A stretch of DNA of 64,000 nt from Acidobacteriota bacterium. Lineage in GTDB: Bacteria > Acidobacteriota > Terriglobia > Bryobacterales > Bryobacteraceae. A model generated the notes under the pieces. It was given only the letters and a program-made list of their open reading frames with translations. It was not told the DNA's origin and made no database searches. Numbering within the stretch: the first letter of the stretch is position 1; every line of letters begins with the position of its first letter. Made by a program: the position numbers and the translations under genes. Positions 19,113 to 28,525 of this stretch are shown one piece after another. The DNA is taken from contig JACPNQ010000037.1 of assembly GCA_016185425.1 (NCBI GenBank), positions 124,001 to 188,000 of the forward strand. The letters are read 5' to 3'.

Positions 19113-22100
19113 ATGTCTAAAATTCAGATTCTGATCATGCTTATCGCGGCAGCATTCATCCCGGCCGTGACCGCGCAGACATCGAAAGCGCTCATCTCCG
19201 GTATCGTCACCGATGCCAGCGGAGCGGCGGTCGCCAGCGCAAAGATAACAATCACGGACGTCCAGCGAAATCAGGACTTCCGCACCGAGACCAACGCCTC
19301 AGGCGTGTACCGTGTGATTGAGCTGACGCCTAGCGTCTACCGCGTCACCGCGGAAGCGGCGGGATTCCGCACCTACGTACTCGAATCGCTCGCGCTCTCC
19401 ACGCAGCAGAACGCCACGCTTAACATCACCTTGGAGATTGGCGCCGTTACTGAGCGCGTCCAGGTAACCGCGACCGGACCGTTGCTCGAAGCTTCGAGCG
19501 CGACGTTGAGCTCGGTCGTTGAGAACAAGAAGATCATCGACCTTCCGCTCAACAACCGGAACATCTACTCGCTGCTCAAACTTGTGCCGGGCATCACGCC
19601 CTCCACGCCGAACTCGGAAAGCGACTTCTTCACCAGCACCATCCGGTTCTCCATCAATGGCGGCAAAGAGTCGCTCAATGACATCCAACTCGATGGCGTC
19701 ACGGCGATGGTACAAAGCGACATTCAGGGCATCTATGGCGCCTCGGCGATCCCTTCCGTCGAAGGCATTCAGGAATTCCGTGTCCAGACCAACTCCTACA
19801 CGGCGGAGTATGGACGCAGCGGCGGCGGACAGGTGACCATGCTCACCAAGTCCGGCAGCAACCAATTCCACGGAAGCGCGTTTGAATTCCTTCGCAACAG
19901 CGCGATGGACGCCAAGAGCTTCTTCCTGAACCGGTCGAACGGCCGCAAGTTGTCGTTCCAGCAGCATCAGTACGGCGCCAGCACAGGTGGGCCGATCCGG
20001 AAGGACAAGACCTTCTTCTTCGCTCTCTTTGAAAAGCGGCTCGTGAAGTCGGGCAGTTTCTCGCAGTTCAGCGTCCCCACGCCACAACAATTGGGCGGCG
20101 ACTTCTCGAACACCCGCAACACCAACGGCGCCGTCCGCCCGATCTATGATCCCTTCACCACCCGGGTTAACCCGGACGATTCGAGCAAGTTCATTCGCAC
20201 GCCATTCGCCGGCAACCAGATTCCCGCCGCGAGATTCGATCCTGTGGCTGTGAATGTCACAAAACTCTGGCCGGCGACGAATCAGGTGGGCCAGTTGAAT
20301 ACGAATCTGAATAATGTCGCCATCCAGAAAGTGACGCGCTCGCCAACGGACCGCGTCGACTTCAAGATCGATCACAATCTGAGCCAGAACCGCCGCATGT
20401 TCGTCCGTTACAACCGATTCAAACAGGACACCGCCGCCGCCGATTTCTGGGACAATGGCGCCGCGCCGAGCGACGGCATCATGTACTGGGGCTCCCACAA
20501 CGCCGCCATCGATTACACCGAGACCATCGGCGCAGGAACGGTGTTGAACATCCGCGGTGGCCTCAGTCTCTTTGACGCATGGCGTCCCGCTTTCACCTAC
20601 GGCTATGACGTCACGAAACTCGGCCTTCCCGCCTCTCTGCAGGAGGTCACTCTCAAAACCGGCGCTCCCCGCATCCCGCGCTTCGACATCCAGGATTTCA
20701 ACTCCATCGGGCCGAACAACGGCTCCACCTACAAGAGCAACAACGTCGCCTATACCGTCGTCGGCAATCTGACAAGAGTATCCGGCAAACACAGCATGAA
20801 GTTCGGTGGGGAGTGGCGGACCTTCGGCCTCGGCTTCGCCCAGTTCGGCAGCTCGCCCGCGAATTTCGTATTCACGCGCGCGATGACGCAGGGGCCTGAT
20901 CCCCGCGTCGCCGGCAACGGCGACGGCTTGGCGTCCTTCCTGCTCGGCACCGGAACCAGCGGCGCGGCGACGCACCGCATCAAGCCGGCCGATCTCAGCC
21001 GTTACTACGCGATCTATGCGCAGGACGACTACAAGGTGAACTCCAAGCTCACCGTGAACGTGGGACTGCGTTGGGAAATCGAAGGCTCGAACACGGAGCG
21101 CTACGACCAGCAGACCGTGATGGATCCATTCGCGAAGAACCCCCTTTCGGACAAGACGGGGCTAGATCTGCGCGGCGTCTATCTCTTCGCCGGTGACAAC
21201 CAGACCTTGGGCCGCCGCGGCGTTCGTGCCGCCGAGCACAAGTTCAACCCGCGCATCGGTCTGGCCTATCAGATGAATCAGAAGACGGTGATCCGCACCG
21301 GATACGGTATCTTCTACGGTGTCCCGAAGTTCGCCGCCACCGATCGCTGGACGGGCGCGCCCTATGCCAGCACGACGCCGTGGCTGTCCACGCTGGATGG
21401 TGTCAACCCGACCAACTTGCTGAAGAATCCATTTCCGCAGGGGTATGTGCTCCCCATCGGCCGTTCGCAGGGAGCTCTTTCGGGTGTGGGCTTCGCACTC
21501 AGCTCCGCCTGGGCAACCGAAATGAAGACGCCGTATAACCAGCAATGGAACTTCACCATCCAGCGTCATCTTTCGAACAACATGATGATCGAGGTGGCCT
21601 ACGCCGGCAACAAGGGTACGCACAACGAGTTGGCGCAGGGCGATATGGGCCAGTTGCGGCCCGAATTGCTCACTCCGGCAACCCGGTTGTTGGACCTGGT
21701 TCCCAATCCGTTCTTCGGTCTGATCGATCCGGCCAGCGCGTTGGGCGCGGCCACGGTCCAGCGCGGCCGCCTACTCCGTGGCCAGTACGCGCAATTCACT
21801 AGCGTCGGACCGGGATCGCCGGCGTGGGGTAACTCCAACTACCACGCGATGCAGACTCGCTTTGACCGTCGTTTCGGCGGCGGAACAAGTTTGATGCTTT
21901 CCTATACGTGGTCGAAGTCGATTGCTGACTCCTCCGACGGGATTTGGAACGACAGCCAGGGAACGATGCGCAACTGGTACTGCCGGAATTGCGAGCGGTC
22001 TCTCAGCTCCTATGACGTTCCGCACCGAATGGTCGTCAATTTTAACTATGAGCTGCCCTTCGGCAAAGGCAAGCGCTACGGCGGCTCCATGCATTGGCTA

Positions 22101-22562
22101 CCCAACACCATTCTCGGTGGCTGGCAAACCAACGGCATCTTCACCATCAACTCCGGCCAGCCGCTCATCTTCAGCCAGACGACGAACAACAGTTTCTCAT
22201 TCGGCGGCTATCAGCGGCCGGATTCCACGGGAGTTGACGCGCGGATTAGCGTCCGTTCGATCGACCGCTGGTACGACACCACTCAGTTCAAAGTCGCCAA
22301 GGACTACACGTTTGGAAATCTCAGCCGCACGCATTCCAATTTGCGCAGCGACTTCACTCGCGGCCTGGATTTTTCGATGTTCAAGAACACCAAGCTCAGC
22401 GAACACATCAATCTCCAGTTCCGTGCAGAAGCCTTTAACCTGTCGAATACGCCGGTGTTCTCCGCGCCGAATAACAACGTGGAGTCCGGCGCGTTTGGCA
22501 CGGTCACCGGGCAGAGCAACGGTCCGCGCTCTGTGCAGCTTGGGCTGAAGTTGCTGTTTTAA
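19113..22562 (+). CDS. Oar-like TonB-dependent outer-membrane receptor
   Basis: 1149 residues with a signal peptide (LIMLIAAAFIPAVTAQ). The carboxypeptidase-regulatory-like domain is at about 28-110 (SGIVTDASGAAVASAKITI), then the plug (PLNNRNIYSLLKLVPGI, INGGKESLNDIQLDGV, VQTNSYTAEYGRSGGGQV) and a beta-barrel ending VQLGLKLLF. It has the same architecture as the receptor at 4032 but is clearly diverged, so it is not a recent local duplication. It is divergent from the cytochrome-type DUF1592 gene, so receptor and exported redox proteins may respond to the same substrate; that link is inference from position. Confidence 0.9.
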   Translation: MSKIQILIMLIAAAFIPAVTAQTSKALISGIVTDASGAAVASAKITITDVQRNQDFRTETNASGVYRVIELTPSVYRVTAEAAGFRTYVLESLALSTQQNATLNITLEIGAVTERVQVTATGPLLEASSATLSSVVENKKIIDLPLNNRNIYSLLKLVPGITPSTPNSESDFFTSTIRFSINGGKESLNDIQLDGVTAMVQSDIQGIYGASAIPSVEGIQEFRVQTNSYTAEYGRSGGGQVTMLTKSGSNQFHGSAFEFLRNSAMDAKSFFLNRSNGRKLSFQQHQYGASTGGPIRKDKTFFFALFEKRLVKSGSFSQFSVPTPQQLGGDFSNTRNTNGAVRPIYDPFTTRVNPDDSSKFIRTPFAGNQIPAARFDPVAVNVTKLWPATNQVGQLNTNLNNVAIQKVTRSPTDRVDFKIDHNLSQNRRMFVRYNRFKQDTAAADFWDNGAAPSDGIMYWGSHNAAIDYTETIGAGTVLNIRGGLSLFDAWRPAFTYGYDVTKLGLPASLQEVTLKTGAPRIPRFDIQDFNSIGPNNGSTYKSNNVAYTVVGNLTRVSGKHSMKFGGEWRTFGLGFAQFGSSPANFVFTRAMTQGPDPRVAGNGDGLASFLLGTGTSGAATHRIKPADLSRYYAIYAQDDYKVNSKLTVNVGLRWEIEGSNTERYDQQTVMDPFAKNPLSDKTGLDLRGVYLFAGDNQTLGRRGVRAAEHKFNPRIGLAYQMNQKTVIRTGYGIFYGVPKFAATDRWTGAPYASTTPWLSTLDGVNPTNLLKNPFPQGYVLPIGRSQGALSGVGFALSSAWATEMKTPYNQQWNFTIQRHLSNNMMIEVAYAGNKGTHNELAQGDMGQLRPELLTPATRLLDLVPNPFFGLIDPASALGAATVQRGRLLRGQYAQFTSVGPGSPAWGNSNYHAMQTRFDRRFGGGTSLMLSYTWSKSIADSSDGIWNDSQGTMRNWYCRNCERSLSSYDVPHRMVVNFNYELPFGKGKRYGGSMHWLPNTILGGWQTNGIFTINSGQPLIFSQTTNNSFSFGGYQRPDSTGVDARISVRSIDRWYDTTQFKVAKDYTFGNLSRTHSNLRSDFTRGLDFSMFKNTKLSEHINLQFRAEAFNLSNTPVFSAPNNNVESGAFGTVTGQSNGPRSVQLGLKLLF

Positions 22563-22570
22563 CAGGCCGC

Positions 22571-22957
22571 CTATTGGGCCGGTTTCAAGGCACAATAGAC
22601 GCTGAGGCCGATTCCGGCGAGGCTGGGAATGAAGATGAGAATATTTCCGAACTCCCAGGGGCCCGGATAGACCTTCAAAATGTACGCGATGCAGGCGAGA
22701 GTCGCCGCGGCGATGGTCCAGAAGCCATAGGTGCGGGATTCGGGGAAGAATCCCGCACCTATGAGGCCGGCAGAGCCTGCGAGGACGAGAATCAGCCAGA
22801 TTCCCTTTCCGAGCGGGTCGTACAGAGGCGCGAACAGAATTTTGATGACTTCCCAGAGGCCGAATTGGGTCAGTGAGTCGATTACAAGCCCGAATGTGGC
22901 GAATCCGATGACCGGAAGCATCAGAACGATGCACACGAGGTAAAGTACGACGTTCAT
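22571..22957 (-). CDS. Small integral membrane protein
   Basis: 128 residues with four predicted membrane helices: LVCIVLMLPVIGFATFGLVI, a segment around GIWLILVLAGSAGLIGAGFF, FWTIAAATLACIAYIL, and ILIFIPSLAGIGLSVYCAL. I do not recognise a family. It is convergent with the receptor gene, with 8 bp between stops. A perfect 15-bp inverted repeat (22726-22740 / 22749-22763) sits inside the coding sequence where GAGFFPESRTYG is encoded. Confidence 0.65.
   Translation of the reverse strand: MNVVLYLVCIVLMLPVIGFATFGLVIDSLTQFGLWEVIKILFAPLYDPLGKGIWLILVLAGSAGLIGAGFFPESRTYGFWTIAAATLACIAYILKVYPGPWEFGNILIFIPSLAGIGLSVYCALKPAQ
22726..22763. repeat. Perfect 15-bp inverted repeat inside a coding sequence
   Basis: CATAGGTGCGGGATT (22726-22740) and its exact reverse complement (22749-22763) flank the 8-base loop CGGGGAAG. 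The frame of the membrane protein reads straight through it. No T-run follows, so it is not a standard terminator. It could be a mobile REP-like palindrome that landed in frame. Confidence 0.85.
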
Positions 22958-23050
22958 GCCCTAACAGGCGCGGCCAGAGGGGAAAGTGGCTCACGAGTGC
23001 AGGCTTTTCGACGGCGTTGGCGCGTTTCCTTATGACTGGTAGGAATCTCG

Positions 23051-23608
23051 ATGGCTGCACGCGTACATCCCATTGCTCCACCGGCATCATATGCTCCGAC
23101 CTACTATCCGCTGTATCCGGTGACGACTGCAAAGTTCGTGCTACTGAGCATATCTACATTCGGGCTGTATGAACTCGTTTGGGCTTATGAGAATTGGCTC
23201 CGGATTAACGGACGCCTTCGAGCCGGCCGCAGAGTGAGTCCAATATGGAGGACTCTCCTTTCCCAGATCTACCACTTTTCCCTTTTTCGAGGAATCCGGG
23301 ATTTCGGCCTGTCGAACGGTGTTGACGCCTGGTGGAATCCATACCTTCTGGGTCTGGTTTTCCTGGTATGCCCTTCTTTGGGAAAGCTGCCTGATCAGTG
23401 GGGCATGCTGACATTAGCCGCTTCGATCCTTGCCTTGATTCCGGTCCAGCGCACGGCGCAACAGATCAACGGGCTCTATGCGGGGTCGGTAACCGAAGTC
23501 AGAAACCGTTCGCTGAGCGCCATCAATGTCATCGCACTCCTGATCGGCGTAATCATATGGACCGTGCTGTTACAGCGGTGGGGAATCGTGAAGATTTACA
23601 TCGGGTAG
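23051..23608 (+). CDS. Multi-pass membrane protein, DUF4234-like
   Basis: 185 residues. After a Pro-rich N-terminus comes YPLYPVTTAKFVLLSISTFG followed by LYELVWAYENWLRIN, a pattern seen in DUF4234-type membrane proteins (hydrophobic helix, then YELxWxYxNW). Further helices lie at NPYLLGLVFLVCPSLG, LTLAASILALIPV and INVIALLIGVIIWTVLL. The function is unknown. It starts 93 bp after the start of the divergent small membrane protein and ends 66 bp before PadR. Confidence 0.65.
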   Translation: MAARVHPIAPPASYAPTYYPLYPVTTAKFVLLSISTFGLYELVWAYENWLRINGRLRAGRRVSPIWRTLLSQIYHFSLFRGIRDFGLSNGVDAWWNPYLLGLVFLVCPSLGKLPDQWGMLTLAASILALIPVQRTAQQINGLYAGSVTEVRNRSLSAINVIALLIGVIIWTVLLQRWGIVKIYIG

Positions 23609-23636
23609 GCGGCAGGACGCGGCCGGCACATTTTAC

Positions 23637-23676
23637 TTGTGTCTGTAGACGCTCTTCATATAGATTGTCTTCATAT
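23637..23676 (+). promoter_or_regulatory. Putative PadR promoter with 9-bp direct repeat
   Basis: TTGTGT (23637-23642) and TATAGA (23659-23664) are spaced by 16 bp and would start transcription about 4 bases before the PadR ATG at 23675. The nonamer TCTTCATAT occurs twice, at 23653-23661 and 23668-23676, 15 bp apart, overlapping the -10 and the start codon. That is a plausible autoregulatory operator. Confidence 0.45.
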
Positions 23677-24004
23677 GGACCTTTTGCAAGGCACGCTGGA
23701 CATGCTCGTTTTGCGCACGCTGGTTTATGGCCCGCTGCACGGGTACGGTGTGGCAAAGGCGATTCGGGCGAGTTCGGATGAAAGGCTGGACATTGAGTTC
23801 GGCTCGCTATACCCGGCATTGAAACGGCTGGAGTTGAGGGGCTGGATTGCTTCGGATTGGGCGGTTTCGGAGCATAATCGCAAGGCCAAGTTTTACCGGC
23901 TGACACCGGCGGGGAAGAAGCAGCTTGGGCGGGAGCGCTCGGAGTGGGACCAGTTTGTGAAAGCCGTGGCCCGTGTGATGGGTCCGAAGCCCGGCGAGGT
24001 TTAG
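23675..24004 (+). CDS. PadR-family transcriptional regulator
   Basis: 109 residues from the ATG at 23675. It shows the classic PadR winged helix: LLQGTLDMLVLRTLVYGPLHGYGVAKAI, FGSLYPALKRLELRGWI and KFYRLTPAGKKQL, with a short C-terminal dimerisation helix (EWDQFVKAVARVM). PadR proteins repress nearby genes and often respond to antimicrobials or membrane stress. In Acidobacteriota they are typically encoded directly upstream of ADOP permeases, as here (1 bp gap). There is no clear Shine-Dalgarno sequence; the mRNA may be nearly leaderless. Confidence 0.92.
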   Translation: MDLLQGTLDMLVLRTLVYGPLHGYGVAKAIRASSDERLDIEFGSLYPALKRLELRGWIASDWAVSEHNRKAKFYRLTPAGKKQLGRERSEWDQFVKAVARVMGPKPGEV

Positions 24005-24005
24005 C

Positions 24006-26658
24006 ATGTGGCGGAATTGGAGATTTCTATCGCCGTTTTATGACCGCTCCCGGGAGCGCGAGATGAGGGAGGAACTGGATGCGCTGGCGGGGATCTCAGA
24101 CCGCCGGGAACTCGGGAGCCTGATGCTCGCCGCCGAAAATGCGCGGAGCGAGTGGCGGTGGGCATGGCTCAGTAATCTTGTGTGGGATATCCGCTATGCG
24201 GTCCGTGGATTGGCGCGGGACCGAACCTTTACACTCGTGGCCGTGTTGTCGATTGGGCTTGGAGTGGGGGGCGAACTCCGCGATCTTCTCGCTTGTCGAT
24301 CAGGCCCTGTTCCGATTGCTGCCGGTGCGGGCGCCGGAGCGGTTGGTACTGCTGAACTGGCGGGGCGCTTCGGTATCCAGTGGCTGGGGAACGACGAATC
24401 TGCTTTCGCACCCGATGTTCCGGGATTTGAGCAAAGAGAACACCGTCTTTGACGGGATGTTCGGGCAGCATCCGACGGAGGTGCAACTGACGGTGAGCGG
24501 CGCCGCGGAGGAGGTAAATGCCGTGATCGCGTCGGGATCGTATTTTCCCGTTCTTGGCGTCCGCCCGGCGTTAGGGCGGTTGTTCGATGAGTCCGGCGAT
24601 CAGCGGCCCGGTGAGCATCCGGTAGTGGTGCTCTCCTACGACTTCTGGAAGAACCGCATGGGCGGGGCGAATGATGTGATCGGGCGCAAGGTGCTTGTAA
24701 ACTCGTTCCCGATGACCGTGACCGGTGTGGCGCCGGAGGGGTTTCGCGGCGTGGATTGGGGCGGTGTGCCGGCGTTATGGATCCCGATGATGATGAAGAA
24801 ACAGGCGACGCCGGCCTTCGATTGGCTGGACAACCGGCGGGGGCGATGGGTACACGTTTTCGGACGGCTGAAGCCGGGTCTGACAGCGGCATCGGCACAG
24901 GCGGGTTTGCAGCCGTGGTTTAAGGCGATGCTGGAAGCGGACACAAAGCGCTCCGATTGGCCGAAGGTGACGCCCGACCTGTTACAACGTTATTTTGCAT
25001 CGACCCTCGAGGTACTGCCAGCAGGCCAGGGCCGTTCCGATATCGCCCGGCAGTTGGAGCGCCCATTGATGGTCCTGTTGTCCGCTACCGGGTTAATACT
25101 GCTGCTGGCTTGTCTGAACGTTGCAAATCTGTGCCTGGCGCGCGGCTATTCGCGGAGGCGCGAAACCGCGATCCGGATGGCTCTCGGGGCGTCCGGTGGG
25201 CGCCAGCTGCAAGGGATGCTGGCGCAGAGCGCTGTTCTGGCGGTGGGCGGGGCGCTTGTGGGGCTTTTGCTTGTTCCGTTGGTTGCGCGGGCGCTGATTT
25301 CCTTTTTGCCAAGCGACGTCTCCCTATCGAGCGACGTGAATTTACGCGTGCTGCTTTTCTCAATGGCGGCGGCCGTGGGAACGAGTCTGCTATTCGGGCT
25401 GGCGCCGGCGATTCATGCGAGCCGTACGAAGCCCGGCACCGCGATGAAAGAAGAGTCCGGCGGTGTTGCCGGCGCGGTGGGGCTGCGAAAGGCGCTGGCG
25501 ACGGGCCAGGTTGCTTTGGCGCTCGTGCTGCTGATTGGAGCAGGGCTGTTTGTCCGAACGCTATCCGCGCTGCGGTCGCAGGGCCCAGGGTTCAATGCCA
25601 CTAATCTGTTCCGGTTTCGTATCGACCCGAGCAAGAGCGGCTACACGGGTCTGCAAGCGAAACGAGTCACCGGGAGGATTGTCGAATCCGTACGCCAGAT
25701 TCCGGAGGCGCGGAGTGCCGGGTTATCGTGGCAGGAGTTGTTGAACGGCTACGCGTGGAGCCAGCCGGCGACGGTTGACGATGGAACCCGGCGGGTGACG
25801 GATGGTCCGATCTTTTGCAATGGGATTGGGCCGGGCTTTCTAGAGACGATTGGAGTGCCGATTCTGGCCGGCCGCGGGTTTACGGAGCGAGATGCGCACG
25901 ATTCGGCGGAATTCGGATTCCGGTCGGCGATTATCAACGAGAGCTTTGCGAAGCGCTACTTCGGGGATAAGAGCCCCATCGGAGCGCGGATAGGCCTGGG
26001 GAACGCACCGGATACGAAGACGAATATTGAAATCGTCGGCGTGATGGCGACATTCCATTACCGGGGGCTTAGAACGCTGGAGGAGCAGGCTGCGTTTCCG
26101 GCATTGGAAGCGACCGGGGGTGGCGGAACGATCTTTGTGCGGAGCAATGTTCGTTCGGAGGCGGTGTTTCCTGCGATTCGCGAAGCGGTGCGGCGCGTGG
26201 ATCCGAACATTCCGGTGACGGGGTTGCGGACGGTGGACGACCAATTGGACCGGTCCCTGATGAACGAGAGAATATTGGCGACTCTGGCCAGCGCTTTCGC
26301 CGCGTTGGCGATCCTGCTGGCATTACTGGGGCTGTACGGCGTAATTTCCTTTGTCGTAACCAGGCGTACGAGGGAGATTGGGATACGGCTTGCGCTCGGC
26401 AGTTCGCAGGGCCGCGCCGTTCGGCTGATTCTGCGGGACGCGTTTGTCATGGTGACCGCCGGGGTGACGATCGCGGTGCCGGCCGTTTGGAGCTTGGGAC
26501 GGTTCGTGGAGAACCAGTTGTTCGGAGTGCGCCCGATGGACGGGGTGACCATAGCGGGCGCAGTCCTGTTGGTGGGATTCGCCGGATTGACTGCAAGCCT
26601 GATTCCGGCGCGGAAGGCCGTTACACGGAGTGTGACTGAGACGCTGCGCTGGGAGTGA
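24006..26658 (+). pseudogene. ADOP-type (MacB/FtsX-like) permease, frameshifted
   Basis: Two frames together encode one ADOP permease of about 883 residues. Frame one (from the ATG at 24006) gives the N-terminal region and the start of helix 1 (FTLVAVLSIGLGVG); the other frame continues with ANSAIFSLVDQALFRLLPV, the MacB-like periplasmic domain, helices, and a C-terminal FtsX domain ending TRSVTETLRWE. The switch falls in the run of six G at 24266-24271; with five G the sequence reads LGVGANSAIF exactly as in the family. The remainder is intact, so this is either a recent mutation, phase variation at a homopolymer, or a sequencing error. PadR lies immediately upstream. Confidence 0.85.
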
Positions 26659-26664
26659 CGCCGG

Positions 26665-28170
26665 TTATACGTCCTCATTCCGGATGCGGCGGACAAGGGC
26701 AAGGAACTGCTGCTGGTCCGTCCGGTTGAGGCGCCTGGCGGGCGCCGTGATCTTCGCGCTGACAGATTTGGCGACGGCGAGTTTAGCGAGTTTCAGAGTG
26801 CGAACGCCGGAGACCTCGGCCGTTACCGGGTAGTCGCCGTCGGCGAGGTTGGAGGGAACGGTGACGTTGATCTGGTAGAGGCCTGCGGAGGTCATGCCCG
26901 CGTACGTAACTTGGGCGGCCTGGGAGTCGATTTGTACGGTTACCGGCGTGGAGGTCTGCAGGGGTGCGGTGACAACTGTACCTGCGTTGACACCCGGCGT
27001 TGTTGGACCGAAGCCGGTGCCGAAGAGTTGGATAGTTTCGCCGGGTTTGGCGGGGACAGTGGTCACGCCGCTCACGAGGTTCGCGGGTCCGATGAGGGTT
27101 CCGTCGGCACGGACAGCGGCGACGTTTTCCCCAGGGAATTGGAAGAAGCCGGGCATGAGGCGGCTGAACGCGACGGTGATTGGATCGGAAGTGCCTGTGG
27201 AGTTTGTGACGGTGACTTGCACGTTGCCTTCTGTGGTCGTGTCTGGGGCGAGAACGTTGATTTGTGTGGGGCTGACGTAATAGACCGAAGCGGGTTGGTT
27301 GTTGATGCGGACGCTCACGCCATCGAGCGCTTCGGGAAGCTTGCCCGCTATCGTGAAGTCGCTGGATTTCCAGGTGCGTGTGGTAGCGGCGAGTGCGCTG
27401 CCGGCGATGGTGACCCAGGAGCCGGAGACGGCGCCGCGGCGGAATGTCGCTCCATTGGTGACGCCGCCGAGGGCGAAGATGGTTGGCTTGGAAACGGACG
27501 CGGAGTCGGACGGGGTGTAGTCCATGACGACATCCCAATTGACGGCAAGGGCGCCGACGGCGGAACCGGGAATCGTGATCCAGGGGCGTATGACGGAGGC
27601 ACGCTGGGTAGCGTCGCGGATGGCGGAGAGCACGCCGTCGCTGTCTGGCGCCTCTCCATCAATGAACAATTGCGTGGTGAGGCTTTTGCCGCCGGTGAGG
27701 GTGACCTTTACGTGCACGTGCCGGACCCGGCCTGTGTAAAGACCTGGCTTGATGGTGCGGAAGAGATACTGGCCGTCCGAAGCGGTTTCGAATGTTCCGT
27801 AGCCTTGGAAGTTGCCATCACGTTTGCCGTTCTGGACGCCGTTCGAATGGATGTAGGAGCCGTAGTTGTCGGCCTGCCAGATTTCGACGATGGCATTGCG
27901 GACAGGATTGCCATTTTTGTCGAGGACGCGGCCGCTAAGCCATGCGGGCGTTCCGACGCCGGGAGTGATGGCGTTGTTGATGATGAGTAGATCGTTGTCC
28001 TTGTCGAGCGGGAGCTTATCGGGGTAGTAGGGGCCTTCGGTGGTGGACGGAGTAAGAGTGAGGGCCTGCGCAAAGAGGCCTTTTTCGGTGAAGAAGAGGC
28101 CGCCCGCGCTCATGGCGGCACTGAGAAACCTGCGGCGGTCGAGCGTCATTTTTCCGGTATTGATCTGCAT
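26665..28170 (-). CDS. Tat-exported intradiol dioxygenase-like protein fused to TIGR03437-like domain
   Basis: 501 residues with AAGGGG 6 bases before the ATG. A Tat signal DRRRFLSAAMSAGGLFF leads into an intradiol ring-cleavage dioxygenase domain (about 40-215): TEGPYYP, LSGRVLDKNGNPVRNAIVEIWQADN, GQYLFRTIKPGLY and RHVHVKVTL; Tyr and the HxH pair are the usual Fe(III) ligands. From about 225 follows a Solibacter-type C-terminal domain (NGATFRRGAVSGSWVTIAG, TQINVLAPDTT, FGTGFGPTTPG, GLYQINVTVPSNLADGDYPV). It probably acts in the periplasm or at the surface on aromatic or lignin-like substrates. Single-domain intradiol enzymes are about half this length. Confidence 0.85.
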   Translation of the reverse strand: MQINTGKMTLDRRRFLSAAMSAGGLFFTEKGLFAQALTLTPSTTEGPYYPDKLPLDKDNDLLIINNAITPGVGTPAWLSGRVLDKNGNPVRNAIVEIWQADNYGSYIHSNGVQNGKRDGNFQGYGTFETASDGQYLFRTIKPGLYTGRVRHVHVKVTLTGGKSLTTQLFIDGEAPDSDGVLSAIRDATQRASVIRPWITIPGSAVGALAVNWDVVMDYTPSDSASVSKPTIFALGGVTNGATFRRGAVSGSWVTIAGSALAATTRTWKSSDFTIAGKLPEALDGVSVRINNQPASVYYVSPTQINVLAPDTTTEGNVQVTVTNSTGTSDPITVAFSRLMPGFFQFPGENVAAVRADGTLIGPANLVSGVTTVPAKPGETIQLFGTGFGPTTPGVNAGTVVTAPLQTSTPVTVQIDSQAAQVTYAGMTSAGLYQINVTVPSNLADGDYPVTAEVSGVRTLKLAKLAVAKSVSAKITAPARRLNRTDQQQFLALVRRIRNEDV

Positions 28171-28247
28171 TGTGATCCCCTTGTGAATTCGGTGTACATG
28201 CCGATAGACACGGCTCGGATCACGCCGGTTGCGGTCGAGGGTGCAGC

Positions 28248-28284
28248 TTTAACGGGCTTTACGGTGGTTTAACAGTGGGTTAAC
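28248..28284 (+). promoter_or_regulatory. Helically phased TTTAAC-like repeats
   Basis: TTTAAC (28248), TTTACG (28258), TTTAAC (28268) and GTTAAC (28279) lie in the same orientation at 10-11 bp intervals directly before the DUF433 start. Direct repeats at about one helical turn are the usual target form of OmpR/PhoB-family regulators; such a regulator is encoded 1.1 kb away. Confidence 0.4.
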
Positions 28285-28285
28285 A

Positions 28286-28525
28286 ATGGAGGGGATGGAC
28301 GATTTGACGGATAGAATCTGGAGATATCCGCAAGGCTGCTCGGGGAGACCGTGTATCCGAGGCACGAATATTCTTGTTTCGCAGATTCAGGATCTGTATA
28401 GGGACGGGACGAGCGTTCAGCGCCTTTTGGAACGGTATCCGCAACTGGCATGCGAGGACCTGTTGGCCGCGCTGCAACAGCTCCCTGCGAATGCTGCCCC
28501 GCCTACTTCGGCAGGTACGAATTAA
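28286..28525 (+). CDS. DUF433 protein (antitoxin-like)
   Basis: 79 residues. It fits the short DUF433 family: an N-terminal strand region, GRPCIRGTNILVSQIQDLYRDG (family consensus GxPxIxGTRIxVxxIxxxxxxG), then ERYPQLACEDLLAALQ matching the yPxLtxedVxaAL helix. DUF433 proteins are often antitoxin-like partners of PIN/DUF5615 nucleases, but no such partner lies beside it. The 3' end overlaps the convergent protease gene by 23 bp. The ATG at 28286 lies right after phased repeats and has no upstream Shine-Dalgarno; the ATG at 28295 is the alternative. Confidence 0.8.
   Translation: MEGMDDLTDRIWRYPQGCSGRPCIRGTNILVSQIQDLYRDGTSVQRLLERYPQLACEDLLAALQQLPANAAPPTSAGTN

Noticed and set aside
19299..20975. 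558-codon open frame antisense to the second receptor
   Set aside because: Long antisense frames are common in GC-rich coding DNA; the receptor strand has the signal peptide and conserved domains.
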